Source: Brevibacterium sp. S22 (GTDB lineage: Bacteria; Actinomycetota; Actinomycetes; Actinomycetales; Brevibacteriaceae). Taken from it: a stretch of 64,000 bases of DNA. The DNA is taken from the NCBI RefSeq assembly GCF_004745485.1, contig NZ_RHFG01000013.1, forward strand, positions 1 to 64,000, read 5' to 3'. The position numbers and the translations under genes were made by a program. This document shows positions 43,561 through 52,612 of the stretch, piece by piece (the first letter of the stretch is position 1; each line of letters starts with the position of its first letter). Under the pieces are notes generated by a model. The model saw only the letters and a list, made by a program, of their open reading frames with translations, was not told the origin of the DNA and made no database searches.

Positions 43561-44838
43561 TCAGCCCAGCCGAGCCCCGCCGATCAGCTCACCGCCGGAG
43601 GCGATGAGTCGGCCCGCCTTGAACACATCTCGATCAGGCGGGCAGTCCATGACCGCCGAGGTGACCGTATCGGCATCGACCAGCACGAAATCGGCGGGAG
43701 CACCCACTCCCAGACCGAACCGGGAATCGCCGATCAGCGCCGAGCCGTCCGGGCGGGCGCCGGCCATGACCCGGGCGCCCCCACGCGAGGCGATATCGAG
43801 ACAGCCTTCGATATCGGCATCGAGCCGGAACCCGTTCGTGAACGCCAGCTGCCAGGTCCGACGCAGCAGATCGCCGTCGCCGTACGGGCTCCAGCAGTCC
43901 CGCTGCCCGTCCTCACCGAGCCCCAGAGTCAGGCGACGGTGAGCGATCGCAGCTTGGGGCAGCACTCCTTTGGCTGGGGCGACAGTCGTCAGGGCCACTC
44001 CCGCCTCGGCGAGGGCATCGAGGATCCCGGCCACCTCGGGTTCGGGATTCGTGTTGAGCGCGAAAGCATGAGACACCGTGACCTGCCCGGCCATGCCCGC
44101 GGCCCGAGTGCGGGCCGCGATCTCCTCGAGGGAGAACAGTCCCGCGGTGCCCGCTTCATGCAGGTGGATGTCGATGCCCTTGCCGTGCCTGTCCGCGAGA
44201 GCGAACACCGTGTCCAGGTGAGACGCCGGATCCCGGTCGTAGAGCAGCGGATCGAGACCACCGACGAGGTCGGCACCCTCGCTCAGAGCTGCATCGAGCA
44301 GCTCCCGCACACCCTTCTCGCTGACGATCCCTGCCTGCGGAAACGCCACGATCTGGCCTTCGAGAACATCGGCATGCGCCTCGAGCGCGGCCTTGACTCC
44401 GTGGAAGCGCTCGAGCCCGCAGTCGGCGTCGACCTGAGCGTGCGAGCGGATGCGTGTGCCCCCGGAGGCGATGATCCTCGCAATCGCATACGTGGCCTGA
44501 TCGCCGACGCTGCGCTCACCGTGCCGCCAATTCCGGCGATCGTTCATGATGTACCCGTGCAGAGTGCCGTCGGCGGTGTGCGGGCGGAACGTCTGACCCA
44601 ACCGATTCGAATCCAGATGAGCATGGACATCGCCGAGGCTGGGCAGCAGGATCCGCCCCGCCCCATCGATGACGTCGACCGCGGCAGCGGAGCCCTCGGG
44701 ATCGAGCGTGGAAGGCGGAGCAGGGGAGGAGCCGTCAGCGGGCGAGAAGCCGGAGAACCGGCCCTCGGAGATCTCGACATCGACGGCCGGGGACTCGGGC
44801 ACACGCGGAAACAGCCGCACATTCTTCACAGTCGTCAT
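43561..44838 (-). CDS. Amidohydrolase, cytosine-deaminase-like
   Basis: 425 residues of the metal-dependent hydrolase superfamily. Metal ligands are seen in 'LGDVHAHLDSNRLGQTF' (HxH), 'GIDIHLHEAG' (His), 'VTVSHAFAL' (His) and 'GEDGQRDCWSPYGDGD' (Asp). The pattern is closest to cytosine deaminase and related amidohydrolases that act on nitrogen heterocycles. It is antisense to its neighbours, its stop is only 3 nt from the tilS stop, and it is divergent from a CynX-like transporter, which may import its substrate. Confidence 0.82.
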   Translation of the reverse strand: MTTVKNVRLFPRVPESPAVDVEISEGRFSGFSPADGSSPAPPSTLDPEGSAAAVDVIDGAGRILLPSLGDVHAHLDSNRLGQTFRPHTADGTLHGYIMNDRRNWRHGERSVGDQATYAIARIIASGGTRIRSHAQVDADCGLERFHGVKAALEAHADVLEGQIVAFPQAGIVSEKGVRELLDAALSEGADLVGGLDPLLYDRDPASHLDTVFALADRHGKGIDIHLHEAGTAGLFSLEEIAARTRAAGMAGQVTVSHAFALNTNPEPEVAGILDALAEAGVALTTVAPAKGVLPQAAIAHRRLTLGLGEDGQRDCWSPYGDGDLLRRTWQLAFTNGFRLDADIEGCLDIASRGGARVMAGARPDGSALIGDSRFGLGVGAPADFVLVDADTVTSAVMDCPPDRDVFKAGRLIASGGELIGGARLG

Positions 44839-44862
44839 GGGTTCAGCCTAAGGCGTGAGAAC

Positions 44863-44870
44863 GGTATACC
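44863..44870. promoter_or_regulatory. GGTATACC palindrome in the amidohydrolase/transporter divergent region
   Basis: The self-complementary GGTATACC lies 25 nt before the amidohydrolase start and 70 nt before the transporter start. GntR-type regulators often bind such TGGTATACCA-like sites. No regulator gene is adjacent, so this is a tentative operator. Confidence 0.35.
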
Positions 44871-44940
44871 ATCGGAGGCGGCATGGGCCCGTCGCCGTCC
44901 CCGCCGCCGATCGATGACAGGCATCTGAAAGGATGTGGCC

Positions 44941-46212
44941 ATGACGACTTCGCCCGAGCAGGGATTCCGACGCTCCCGCGGTCTCGACGTTCTGGCCTTG
45001 GCCTGTCTCGTCCTCATCGCCGCCTCACTGCGTCCGGCCGCCTCGTCGCTGGGCCCCGTGCTCTCCGAAGTCAAAGAGGGATTCTCCCTGGCTGAATGGC
45101 AGACCGGTCTGCTCACCGCTCTGCCGGGACTCGTGTTCGCGATCTGCGGCATCATCGCTGTGCCCCTGCTCAGACGATTCGGCCTGTTCTCCGCTCTGGC
45201 CATGAGCGCCGCCTTCATCGTCGCAGGCATCGGACTGCGCTCCATCGTCACCGAATGGGTGGCCTTCGCGCTGCTCACCGTCCTGGCCCTGGCCGGAATG
45301 TCGATCGGCAACGTCATCCTGCCCGTCTACGTCAAGTCCCGCTTCCCGCATCGGCCCACCCTCGGTGCCACGACGTTCACCGTCTCTCTGGGACTGGGTT
45401 CGATGCTGCCCTCACTGTTCACAGCGCCCCTGGCCGAATCGTTCGGCGGGTGGCGCGTCGGCCTCGGCTTCTGGGCCGTGCTGCCCTTCGCAGCCCTCAT
45501 CACCTGGACGGTGCTGCGGACTCTGAAGTCCGTGCCCATCCTCTCCGGGCCGGCGGCAGAGCCCGATGGCGAACGGGTGGAAGCGCAGCCTCGGCGAGCG
45601 GTCTTCGCCTCGCCCAAAGCCCGGTACATGGCGATGTTCTTCGGCCTCCAATCGGCCAACGCCTATGTCCAGTTCGGGTGGGTGCCGCAGATCTACCGCG
45701 ACGCCGGACTCGACCCGTTCCTCGCCGGAATCATGCTCACGATCGTGACCTTCGGCGGCCTGCCCGGCGGATTCCTCGCCCCGCAGATCATCGTCCGCAG
45801 CATCGCCCCACGCGCCTTCCTCGTCTCCTTCGGCGTCAGCGCCGTCGCCGGCTATACGGGACTGCTGCTCAGCCCGGCCACCACCCCCTGGCTGTGGGCG
45901 GTTCTGCTCGGCTACGGCGGATTCGCCTTCCCCGCCGCGCTGGCGCTGATCACCTCGCGCACCCGCGAGGTCTCCGTCACGGCCTCGACCTCGGCATTCG
46001 TCCAGTCCTCGGGTTATGTGCTCGCCGCGCTGGGCCCCCTGGCCGTGGGCGGGCTGCTCGGGTGGAGCGGCGGCTGGCAGGTGCCGCTGTGGTTCATGGT
46101 CGTCATCTCCGCGCTCATGGCGATCACCGGCTGGCTGTCAGCCGGTCCGGGAAATGTCGACGACGAACTGGCATCGCGGCCCGGGCACACTGGCACCGGT
46201 GAGGCAAAGTGA
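44941..46212 (+). CDS. MFS transporter of the CynX/NimT family
   Basis: 423 residues, twelve helices. 'ALACLVLIAASLRPAASSLG', 'GMSIGNVILPVYVKSRFP' and 'GFAFPAALALITSRTREV' are typical of the cyanate/2-nitroimidazole transporter (CynX/NimT) branch. Substrate is open; a nitrogen compound handled by the divergent amidohydrolase is a fair guess. ATG 44941 has AAAGGA 7 nt upstream; GTG 44935 is possible. Confidence 0.83.
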   Translation: MTTSPEQGFRRSRGLDVLALACLVLIAASLRPAASSLGPVLSEVKEGFSLAEWQTGLLTALPGLVFAICGIIAVPLLRRFGLFSALAMSAAFIVAGIGLRSIVTEWVAFALLTVLALAGMSIGNVILPVYVKSRFPHRPTLGATTFTVSLGLGSMLPSLFTAPLAESFGGWRVGLGFWAVLPFAALITWTVLRTLKSVPILSGPAAEPDGERVEAQPRRAVFASPKARYMAMFFGLQSANAYVQFGWVPQIYRDAGLDPFLAGIMLTIVTFGGLPGGFLAPQIIVRSIAPRAFLVSFGVSAVAGYTGLLLSPATTPWLWAVLLGYGGFAFPAALALITSRTREVSVTASTSAFVQSSGYVLAALGPLAVGGLLGWSGGWQVPLWFMVVISALMAITGWLSAGPGNVDDELASRPGHTGTGEAK

Positions 46213-46259
46213 CCCATAATGGAATCTCCAGGACCCACTTCTGAGGAGAATCAACACTC

Positions 46260-46811
46260 GTGGACATCAACGATCTCGGCAATGACATCGAAAAAGTACT
46301 CGTTTCGGAAGAGCAGATAGCCGCACGACTCGTTGAACTGGCCGCCGCCATCGATGAAGACTACAAGGGCAAGGACATTCTCCTCGTCGGCGTCCTCAAG
46401 GGGGCTGTCATGGTCATGGCCGACCTCGCGCGCGCCCTGCACTCACCGGTGACGATGGACTGGATGGCCGTGTCCTCCTACGGATCGGGCACCAAATCCT
46501 CCGGCGTCGTGCGCATCCTCAAAGACCTCGACACCGACCTCACCGACCGTCACGTCCTCATCGTCGAAGACATCATCGACTCGGGGCTGACCCTGTCCTG
46601 GCTGGTCCAGAACCTGCGCACCCGTGGCGCCGCGACCGTCGAGATCTGCACCATGCTGCGCAAGCCCGAAGCCGTCAAGGTCGACATCGACGTCAGGTAC
46701 GTCGGCTTCGACGTGCCCAATGAGTTCGTCATCGGCTACGGCCTCGACTACGCCGAGAAGTACCGCAATGTGCCCTTCGTCGCGACCCTGGCTCAGCACG
46801 TCTACAGCTGA
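46260..46811 (+). CDS. hpt: Hypoxanthine phosphoribosyltransferase
   Basis: 183 residues. Salvages hypoxanthine and guanine with PRPP. 'LLVGVLKGAVMVMADLARAL', the flexible loop 'MAVSSYGSGTKSSGVVRI', the PRPP motif 'HVLIVEDIIDSGLTLSWLV' and 'YVGFDVPNEFVIGYGLDYAE' are complete. Starts with GTG 46260; GAGGAG lies upstream. A CATAAT hexamer at 46215-46220 could be its -10 box. Confidence 0.94.
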   Translation: MDINDLGNDIEKVLVSEEQIAARLVELAAAIDEDYKGKDILLVGVLKGAVMVMADLARALHSPVTMDWMAVSSYGSGTKSSGVVRILKDLDTDLTDRHVLIVEDIIDSGLTLSWLVQNLRTRGAATVEICTMLRKPEAVKVDIDVRYVGFDVPNEFVIGYGLDYAEKYRNVPFVATLAQHVYS

Positions 46812-46990
46812 GCCCGCCGGCTCCGCATTTTACGCCCGCGGCGAACCTGGGCCGAGTCCGGGGCGTGTGACGGAACAGATCCGGCACGCATTCGGGCTAT
46901 AGGGGTGCGAAGTACTAGGCTGTGGGGGATGTTCCCAGGCAGCCTCGGTAGCCTGAAACGGTTGCCCACATCTTTTTCCTGAGAGGACTT

Positions 46991-49183
46991 ATGGCCGAGT
47001 CGAACAAACGTCGCCCCCTGCTGAACAAGGCGACGAAGGGCCCATTGGTCTGGATCGTCCTGGCACTGCTCGTCGTATCGATCGGTGCTCTGCTGTTCAG
47101 CCAGTCCGGATTCAGCCAGATCGACACCGAACAGGGTCTGGAGCTGCTGAAGGACGACAAGGTCGAACAGGCCAAGATCGTCGACAAGGACCAACGCGTC
47201 GACCTCACGCTCAAGGACGACTTCAAGGTCGACGACAAGGACTTCGGCAAGAAGGTCCAGTTCTTCTACGTCGAACAGCGCGGCGAACAGGTCGTCAAGG
47301 CCGTCGACACCGCGGGCCCGGACAAGGGCTTCACCGATGAGGTTCCCAAGCAGAGCTGGCTGATGTCGCTGCTGGGCACGCTCATTCCGTTCGTCATCAT
47401 CTTCGTCGTCTTCTGGTTCCTGATCTCGCAGATGTCGGGCGGGAAGATGATGAACTTCGGCAAGTCGAAGGCGAAGCTCGTCAACAAGGAGAACCCGGAC
47501 GTCACTTTCACCGACGTCGCCGGAGTGGACGAAGCCCTCGAAGAGCTCGAAGAGATCAAGGAGTTCCTCGCCGAACCGGATAAGTTCAAGGCCGTGGGGG
47601 CGAAGATCCCCAAGGGCGTGCTCCTCTACGGTCAGCCCGGTACGGGCAAGACGCTGCTGGCCAAGGCGGTCGCCGGCGAGGCCGGAGTCCCGTTCTACTC
47701 GATCTCCGGCTCCGACTTCGTCGAGATGTACGTCGGCGTCGGAGCCTCCCGCGTGCGTGACCTGTTCGAGCAGGCGAAGTCCAACGCTCCCTGCATCATC
47801 TTCATCGACGAGATCGACGCTGTCGGCCGCCAGCGCGGCGCCGGAATGGGCGGCGGCCACGACGAGCGCGAACAGACGCTCAACCAGCTGCTCGTCGAGA
47901 TGGACGGATTCGACGTCAAGACCAATGTCATCCTCATTGCCGCGACCAACCGGCCCGACGTCCTCGACCCGGCGCTGCTGCGCCCCGGTCGCTTCGACCG
48001 GCAGATCCCCGTCGAAGCCCCGGATATGAAGGGCCGCAAGCACATCCTCGAGGTCCATGCCGCCGACAAACCGCTGGCCGACGAAGTCGACCTCGGCCAG
48101 GTCGCCAAGCGGACCCCCGGGTTCTCCGGTGCTGACCTGGCCAATGTCCTCAACGAGGCGGCTCTGCTCACCGCGCGTGAGGATGCGAAGGTCATCGACA
48201 ACCGGATCCTCGACGAAGCCATCGACCGCGTCATCGCCGGTCCGCAGAAGCGGACCCGCCTGATGAACGACAAGGAGCGGCTCGTCACCGCCTACCACGA
48301 AGGCGGACATGCGCTCGTCGCAGCGGCCATGAATCAGACCGACCCGGTCACGAAGGTCACGATCCTCCCGCGCGGACGAGCACTGGGCTACACCATGGTG
48401 CTGCCCAGCGAAGACAAGTACTCGACGACCCGCAATGAGCTCCTCGACCAGCTCGCCTATGCGATGGGCGGCCGAGTGGCCGAGGAGATCGTCTTCCACG
48501 ACCCGACGACCGGGGCGAGCAACGACATCGAGAAGGCGACGAACATCGCCCGCAAGATGATCACTCAGTACGGCATGAGCGAGAAGCTGGGCATGGTCAA
48601 GATTGGCGAGGACCAGTCCGAGCCCTTCGCCGGACGCGGCTACGGCGGCGGCGACGAGTACGGGGATTCGACCCTGTCCTCGATCGATGCCGAGGTTCGC
48701 GGTCTCATCGACTCCGCACATGCCGACGCCTACTGGGCGCTGACGCACAATCGCGATGTGCTCGACGACCTCGCCTACCAGCTGCTCGAACGCGAAACGC
48801 TCGACCAGGCGGCCCTCGAGGAGATCTTCGCACCCGTCGTCAAGCGCACCACCCGCGAGGTGTGGCTGGCACATGATGATCGTCCCGTGTCCGAACGCGG
48901 CCCCATCGTCCCGCCCGCACCGCAGAGTGAGCGCAATGCCGGTGACGGGTCGACCGGCGCCGAGGTGGACACCACCGATCTCCCCGGAGCCGGACCCACC
49001 GGGGTCAGCGGACCTCATGTTCCCCACAACCCGCCGGGACCCGAGAACCCGAACGGTCCCACCGGCCCGACGGGCGGCCCTGCTGGGGGATCGACCGGTC
49101 CCACCGGCCCGGGCACGGGTGGTCCCGGAACAGGCGGACCGGGGACGAATGAAACGAACGAAGACAGAGGGAACAACGACTGA
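46991..49183 (+). CDS. ftsH: ATP-dependent zinc metalloprotease FtsH with Gly/Pro-rich tail
   Basis: 730 residues. Two N-terminal helices ([20 protein letters not shown] and [19 protein letters not shown]) flank a small outer domain. The AAA module has Walker A '[13 protein letters not shown]', Walker B '[11 protein letters not shown]' and the second region of homology '[20 protein letters not shown]'. The zinc site is 'AYHEGGHAL'. It degrades misfolded membrane proteins and short-lived regulators. The last 60 residues are collagen-like ([24 protein letters not shown]). The 179-nt gap before it contains TAGGCT at 46916, a plausible -10 box. Its stop overlaps folE (TGATG). Confidence 0.96.
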   Translation: MAESNKRRPLLNKATKGPLVWIVLALLVVSIGALLFSQSGFSQIDTEQGLELLKDDKVEQAKIVDKDQRVDLTLKDDFKVDDKDFGKKVQFFYVEQRGEQVVKAVDTAGPDKGFTDEVPKQSWLMSLLGTLIPFVIIFVVFWFLISQMSGGKMMNFGKSKAKLVNKENPDVTFTDVAGVDEALEELEEIKEFLAEPDKFKAVGAKIPKGVLLYGQPGTGKTLLAKAVAGEAGVPFYSISGSDFVEMYVGVGASRVRDLFEQAKSNAPCIIFIDEIDAVGRQRGAGMGGGHDEREQTLNQLLVEMDGFDVKTNVILIAATNRPDVLDPALLRPGRFDRQIPVEAPDMKGRKHILEVHAADKPLADEVDLGQVAKRTPGFSGADLANVLNEAALLTAREDAKVIDNRILDEAIDRVIAGPQKRTRLMNDKERLVTAYHEGGHALVAAAMNQTDPVTKVTILPRGRALGYTMVLPSEDKYSTTRNELLDQLAYAMGGRVAEEIVFHDPTTGASNDIEKATNIARKMITQYGMSEKLGMVKIGEDQSEPFAGRGYGGGDEYGDSTLSSIDAEVRGLIDSAHADAYWALTHNRDVLDDLAYQLLERETLDQAALEEIFAPVVKRTTREVWLAHDDRPVSERGPIVPPAPQSERNAGDGSTGAEVDTTDLPGAGPTGVSGPHVPHNPPGPENPNGPTGPTGGPAGGSTGPTGPGTGGPGTGGPGTNETNEDRGNND

Positions 49184-49806
49184 TGGCCGATATCGAAGAG
49201 GTCTCCGCCGGCCTCGGGCCCGCTCCCGCCGGGCAGGAGAACAAGGTCGACCAGGAGCGCATCGCCGCTGCAGTGCGTGAGATCCTCATCGCCGTGGGCG
49301 AAGACCCCGACCGGGAAGGTCTGGTTGAGACTCCGGGCCGGGTGGCCCGGGCCTATGAGGAGATCTTCGCCGGGCTCCACCGCGACCCGGCCGAAGTCCT
49401 CGGCGTCACCTTCGATCTCAGTCATGAGGAACTCGTCCTCGTCCGCGAGATCGACCTGTACTCCACCTGCGAACACCATCTGGTGCCCTTCCACGGTGTC
49501 GCCCATATCGGCTACATCCCGAGCAGGAACGGCAAGGTCACGGGACTGTCGAAACTGGCCCGCCTCGTCGAGATCTATGCTCGTCGCCCCCAGGTGCAGG
49601 AACGCCTGACCTCGCAGATCGCCGATGCGCTCGTCGACCACCTCGACCCGCAGGGCGTCATCGTCGTCGTCGAGGCCGAACACCTGTGCATGACCATGCG
49701 CGGCGTCCGCAAGCCCGGTGCCTCGACGATCACCTCGGCCGTGCGCGGGCAGCTGCGCGACAGCGCCTCCAGAGCCGAAGCGATGAGTCTCATCCTCGGT
49801 CGCTGA
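49183..49806 (+). CDS. folE: GTP cyclohydrolase I
   Basis: 207 residues. Converts GTP to dihydroneopterin triphosphate, the first step of folate synthesis. '[20 protein letters not shown]', the zinc and catalytic segment '[20 protein letters not shown]', '[10 protein letters not shown]' and '[14 protein letters not shown]' are standard. Overlaps the ftsH stop. Confidence 0.96.
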   Translation: MADIEEVSAGLGPAPAGQENKVDQERIAAAVREILIAVGEDPDREGLVETPGRVARAYEEIFAGLHRDPAEVLGVTFDLSHEELVLVREIDLYSTCEHHLVPFHGVAHIGYIPSRNGKVTGLSKLARLVEIYARRPQVQERLTSQIADALVDHLDPQGVIVVVEAEHLCMTMRGVRKPGASTITSAVRGQLRDSASRAEAMSLILGR

Positions 49807-49830
49807 GACCAGAGCACGGATCACACAGCG

Positions 49831-50709
49831 ATGGATCATTCAGCAGTGAAGACGACGCAGGTCATGGGCGTTCTCAACGTCACCCCCGACTCCTTCTCCG
49901 ACGGCGGACTGTGGTTCGACCACGACCGTGCCGTCGCCCACGGACTCGAACTCATGGCCACCGGCGCCGACATCATCGACGTCGGAGGCGAATCGACGCG
50001 ACCGGGATCGGCTCGCGTCGACGAAGCCGAAGAGCTGCGTCGCGTCGTCCCGGTCGTCCGTGAACTCGCCGCCGCTGGAGCCGTGATCAGCGTCGACACG
50101 ATGCGTGCCCGAGTCGCCGAAGAGTCCCTGGCAGCCGGTGCTGACATCATCAACGACGTCTCCGCCGGACAGTCGGATCCCACCATGCTCAGCGTCGCCG
50201 CCGAAACGAGCGCTCCGATCGTGCTCATGCACTGGCGCGGCTACCTCGGCCAGGCGTCGGCGACCTTCCACTACGACGATGTCGTCGCCGAGGTGATCGC
50301 CGAACTGCGCACCCGCATCGACGAAGCCATCGCCGTCGGCGTGAAGCCGGAGAACATCATCGTCGACCCCGGCCTCGGCTTCTCGAAGAACGCCGATCAC
50401 AACTGGCAGCTGCTGGCCGCGCTCGACGAATTCGCGGCCCTCGACCATCGTCTCCTCGTCGCCGCCAGCAGGAAGCGCTTCATCGCCTCCCTGCTCAGCC
50501 CCGACGACCCGAAGCAGGCCGAACCGGCGGCGAAGGACCAAGCCACGGCCACGATCTCCGCGATCTCCGCGCAGGCCGGTGCCTGGGCGGTCCGTGTCCA
50601 CGATCCGGCCACCTCGGCGATCGCCTGCAAGGTCATCGCCGCGGTCGGGCAACACTCCCCGGCAGCGCACCCCGCAGCGAATCCGGGCTCCGGCGGAGTC
50701 TCGCAATGA
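49831..50709 (+). CDS. folP: Dihydropteroate synthase
   Basis: 292 residues. Joins p-aminobenzoate to dihydropterin pyrophosphate; the sulfonamide target. 'VMGVLNVTPDSFSDGG', 'DIIDVGGESTRPGS', 'ISVDTMRARVAEES', 'DIINDVSAG', 'IIVDPGLGFSKNADHNW' and 'LLVAASRKRFIASLL' are all in place. Stop overlaps folB-folK by 4 nt (ATGA). Confidence 0.95.
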   Translation: MDHSAVKTTQVMGVLNVTPDSFSDGGLWFDHDRAVAHGLELMATGADIIDVGGESTRPGSARVDEAEELRRVVPVVRELAAAGAVISVDTMRARVAEESLAAGADIINDVSAGQSDPTMLSVAAETSAPIVLMHWRGYLGQASATFHYDDVVAEVIAELRTRIDEAIAVGVKPENIIVDPGLGFSKNADHNWQLLAALDEFAALDHRLLVAASRKRFIASLLSPDDPKQAEPAAKDQATATISAISAQAGAWAVRVHDPATSAIACKVIAAVGQHSPAAHPAANPGSGGVSQ

Positions 50710-51623
50710 CCGGCATCGAGTCGGCCCCCGACCGCATCGAACTGCGCGGGCTGACGGTGCGCGGCAACCACGGGGTCTTCGACTTCGAGAAGCGCGAGGG
50801 TCAGGATTTCGTCATCGACGTCACCCTGCACACTTCGGTCGAACGGGCAGCAGCCACTGACGACCTCACCGAGACGATCCATTACGGGGAGCTGGCCGAA
50901 GACGTCGCCGGCATCGTCGAGGACAACACCTTCGACCTCATCGAAACCCTCGCCGAACGCATCGCCGACCACTGCCTGAACCTGTGCGAACATGTCGAAG
51001 TCGTCGTCCACAAACCCTCCGCACCGATCCAGCGGGCCTTCGACGATGTGCGCATCCGCGTCGAACGGTTCCGCACCACCCCTGCGGCCGCCTCGGCGGG
51101 AGAGACCGCGGCCACTGAGACCGAGGCGTATCTCAACCTCGGGGCGAATCTCGGCGATGCTGCGGACACCCTCGATCAGGCGGTTGCCGCGCTCGATCGG
51201 CACCCGGAGATCACCGTCACGCGCCGGTCCTCGCTCTTCCGCACCGCACCCTGGGGAGGGGTCGAACAGAACGACTTCCTCAACGTAGGACTGCTCGTGT
51301 CCACCTCACTGTCGGCGCTCGAGCTGCTGTCGGTGGCGCAGGGAATCGAAGTCGCCTGTGGGCGGACCAGGCAGCTGCGGTGGGGGCCGCGCACCCTCGA
51401 CATCGACCTCATCCGCTTCGGAACCGAAGGCGCAGAGCTGGACAGTCGGACCCCGAGACTGACCCTGCCGCACCCGCGCGCCCATGAGCGCGCCTTCGTG
51501 CTCGCTCCCTGGGCCGAACTCGTCGGCGACACACTCATCGACACCCCACAGGGACGCCGGTCCATCAGCGCAGTCCTGGCGGAACTCGATGATCAGGACA
51601 TCGCCCGAATCACCCCTGGATAA
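50706..51623 (+). CDS. folBK: Fused dihydroneopterin aldolase / HPPK
   Basis: 305 residues joining two folate enzymes. Residues about 10-125 are the aldolase FolB ('LRGLTVRGNHGVFDFEKREG', 'ETIHYGELAE', 'VVVHKPSAPI'). Residues about 145-300 are the pyrophosphokinase FolK ('AYLNLGANLGDAADTLDQAV', 'SSLFRTAPWGGVEQNDFLN', 'RWGPRTLDIDLIRFG', 'TLPHPRAHERAFVLAPWAEL'). They make 6-hydroxymethyl-dihydropterin pyrophosphate for FolP. A 20-residue Ala/Thr-rich linker joins them. Confidence 0.95.
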   Translation: MTGIESAPDRIELRGLTVRGNHGVFDFEKREGQDFVIDVTLHTSVERAAATDDLTETIHYGELAEDVAGIVEDNTFDLIETLAERIADHCLNLCEHVEVVVHKPSAPIQRAFDDVRIRVERFRTTPAAASAGETAATETEAYLNLGANLGDAADTLDQAVAALDRHPEITVTRRSSLFRTAPWGGVEQNDFLNVGLLVSTSLSALELLSVAQGIEVACGRTRQLRWGPRTLDIDLIRFGTEGAELDSRTPRLTLPHPRAHERAFVLAPWAELVGDTLIDTPQGRRSISAVLAELDDQDIARITPG

Positions 51624-51651
51624 CCGCTCGCGATCTGAGACACTGGGAACC

Positions 51652-52113
51652 ATGCAGAGAACCTCCTCGTCCACCCTCGCCGTCTGGGCCGTGATCGGCA
51701 CGGTTCTCGCGATCGTGGTCGATGTGGTGCTCGAAAGCCAAGGGTTCTCGCTGCCCGGACTGCCGTGGTTCGCCATCATCGGCATGCTCGTCCTCGCCGC
51801 CGTCCTGTTCCTGCTCGGCTGGCCGATCAAGAAATGGAACGATGGGGACCGCACGAAGGAGATCGACCCGATCCAAGCGGCTCGAGTGGCGATCATGGCC
51901 AAAGCCAGCGCCCTGACCGGAGCAGGTCTGGCTGGTTGGTACCTCGGGAACGCGGGCTACTACTTCCTGTCGGCCCCAGGCATCCGCAACGATCTGGCCG
52001 CAGGTATGCTTGTCGCGATGATCTCGGCCGCTGTGCTCATGATCGTCGGCATGATCGTCGAGGGATTCTGCGAGATCCCACCCCAAGACCCGCCGGGAGC
52101 TGAAACCGCATGA
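51652..52113 (+). CDS. DUF3180 membrane protein
   Basis: 153 residues with four hydrophobic helices; the charged loop 'DRTKEIDPIQAARVAIMAKA' and 'LTGAGLAGWYLGNAGYYFLS' are the recognisable DUF3180 features. It regularly follows folK in actinobacteria. Function unknown. Overlaps the next gene by 4 nt. Confidence 0.88.
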   Translation: MQRTSSSTLAVWAVIGTVLAIVVDVVLESQGFSLPGLPWFAIIGMLVLAAVLFLLGWPIKKWNDGDRTKEIDPIQAARVAIMAKASALTGAGLAGWYLGNAGYYFLSAPGIRNDLAAGMLVAMISAAVLMIVGMIVEGFCEIPPQDPPGAETA

Positions 52114-52610
52114 ACCGCGACCCGTCCTTCACCATCGGAGCCGATGTGCCCTTCAACCGGGTCAGCCCGAAATACGGGATGAAGGAGGTACTCGCGGGTC
52201 TGACCCTCCTGGTGCCGCTGTTCGTCGTCGCTCTGGTCTTCGCGATCATCTTCACCTCCGATGTGCCCTGGCTGCATCTCATCTGGGTGGCCATCCTCGT
52301 CTACGGGATCATCTCCACCATCGTCATCCTTCGTCAGGCCCGGGCCATCGGCTATGCCGAACGGGAGGACGACCTGCTCATCCGCCGCGGGATCATGTTC
52401 CACAAAGCCACCGTCGTACCCTACGGGCGCCTGCAGTTCGTCGACGTCGACGCCGGACCCATCGACCGCATGTTCGGCCTGGCCACCGTCAAACTCCACA
52501 CCGCCTCGGCGGCCACCGATGCGACGATCCCGGGGCTGCCCCGCGCCGAGGCCGACCGCCTGCGCGACAGCCTCGCCGGACTCGGCCAGGCCAACCTGGC
52601 GGGACTGTGA
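52110..52610 (+). CDS. PH domain-containing membrane protein (YdbS-like)
   Basis: 166 residues: two helices, then a bacterial PH domain with 'EDDLLIRRGIMFHKATVVPY' and 'GRLQFVDVDAGPIDRMFGLA'. Paired with the larger YdbT-like protein downstream, as in Bacillus and most actinobacteria. The pair is membrane-bound and of unclear role; in Bacillus it is linked to resistance against some antimicrobial peptides. Confidence 0.88.
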   Translation: MNRDPSFTIGADVPFNRVSPKYGMKEVLAGLTLLVPLFVVALVFAIIFTSDVPWLHLIWVAILVYGIISTIVILRQARAIGYAEREDDLLIRRGIMFHKATVVPYGRLQFVDVDAGPIDRMFGLATVKLHTASAATDATIPGLPRAEADRLRDSLAGLGQANLAGL

Positions 52611-52612
52611 CG

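Noticed and set aside
46812..46990. Riboswitch before ftsH-folE
   Set aside because: The 179-nt leader shows a possible -10 box but no recognisable tetrahydrofolate or other riboswitch core.
48990..49180. Separate collagen-like protein after FtsH
   Set aside because: The GPTG/GGPG repeats are in frame with FtsH and form its C-terminal tail.
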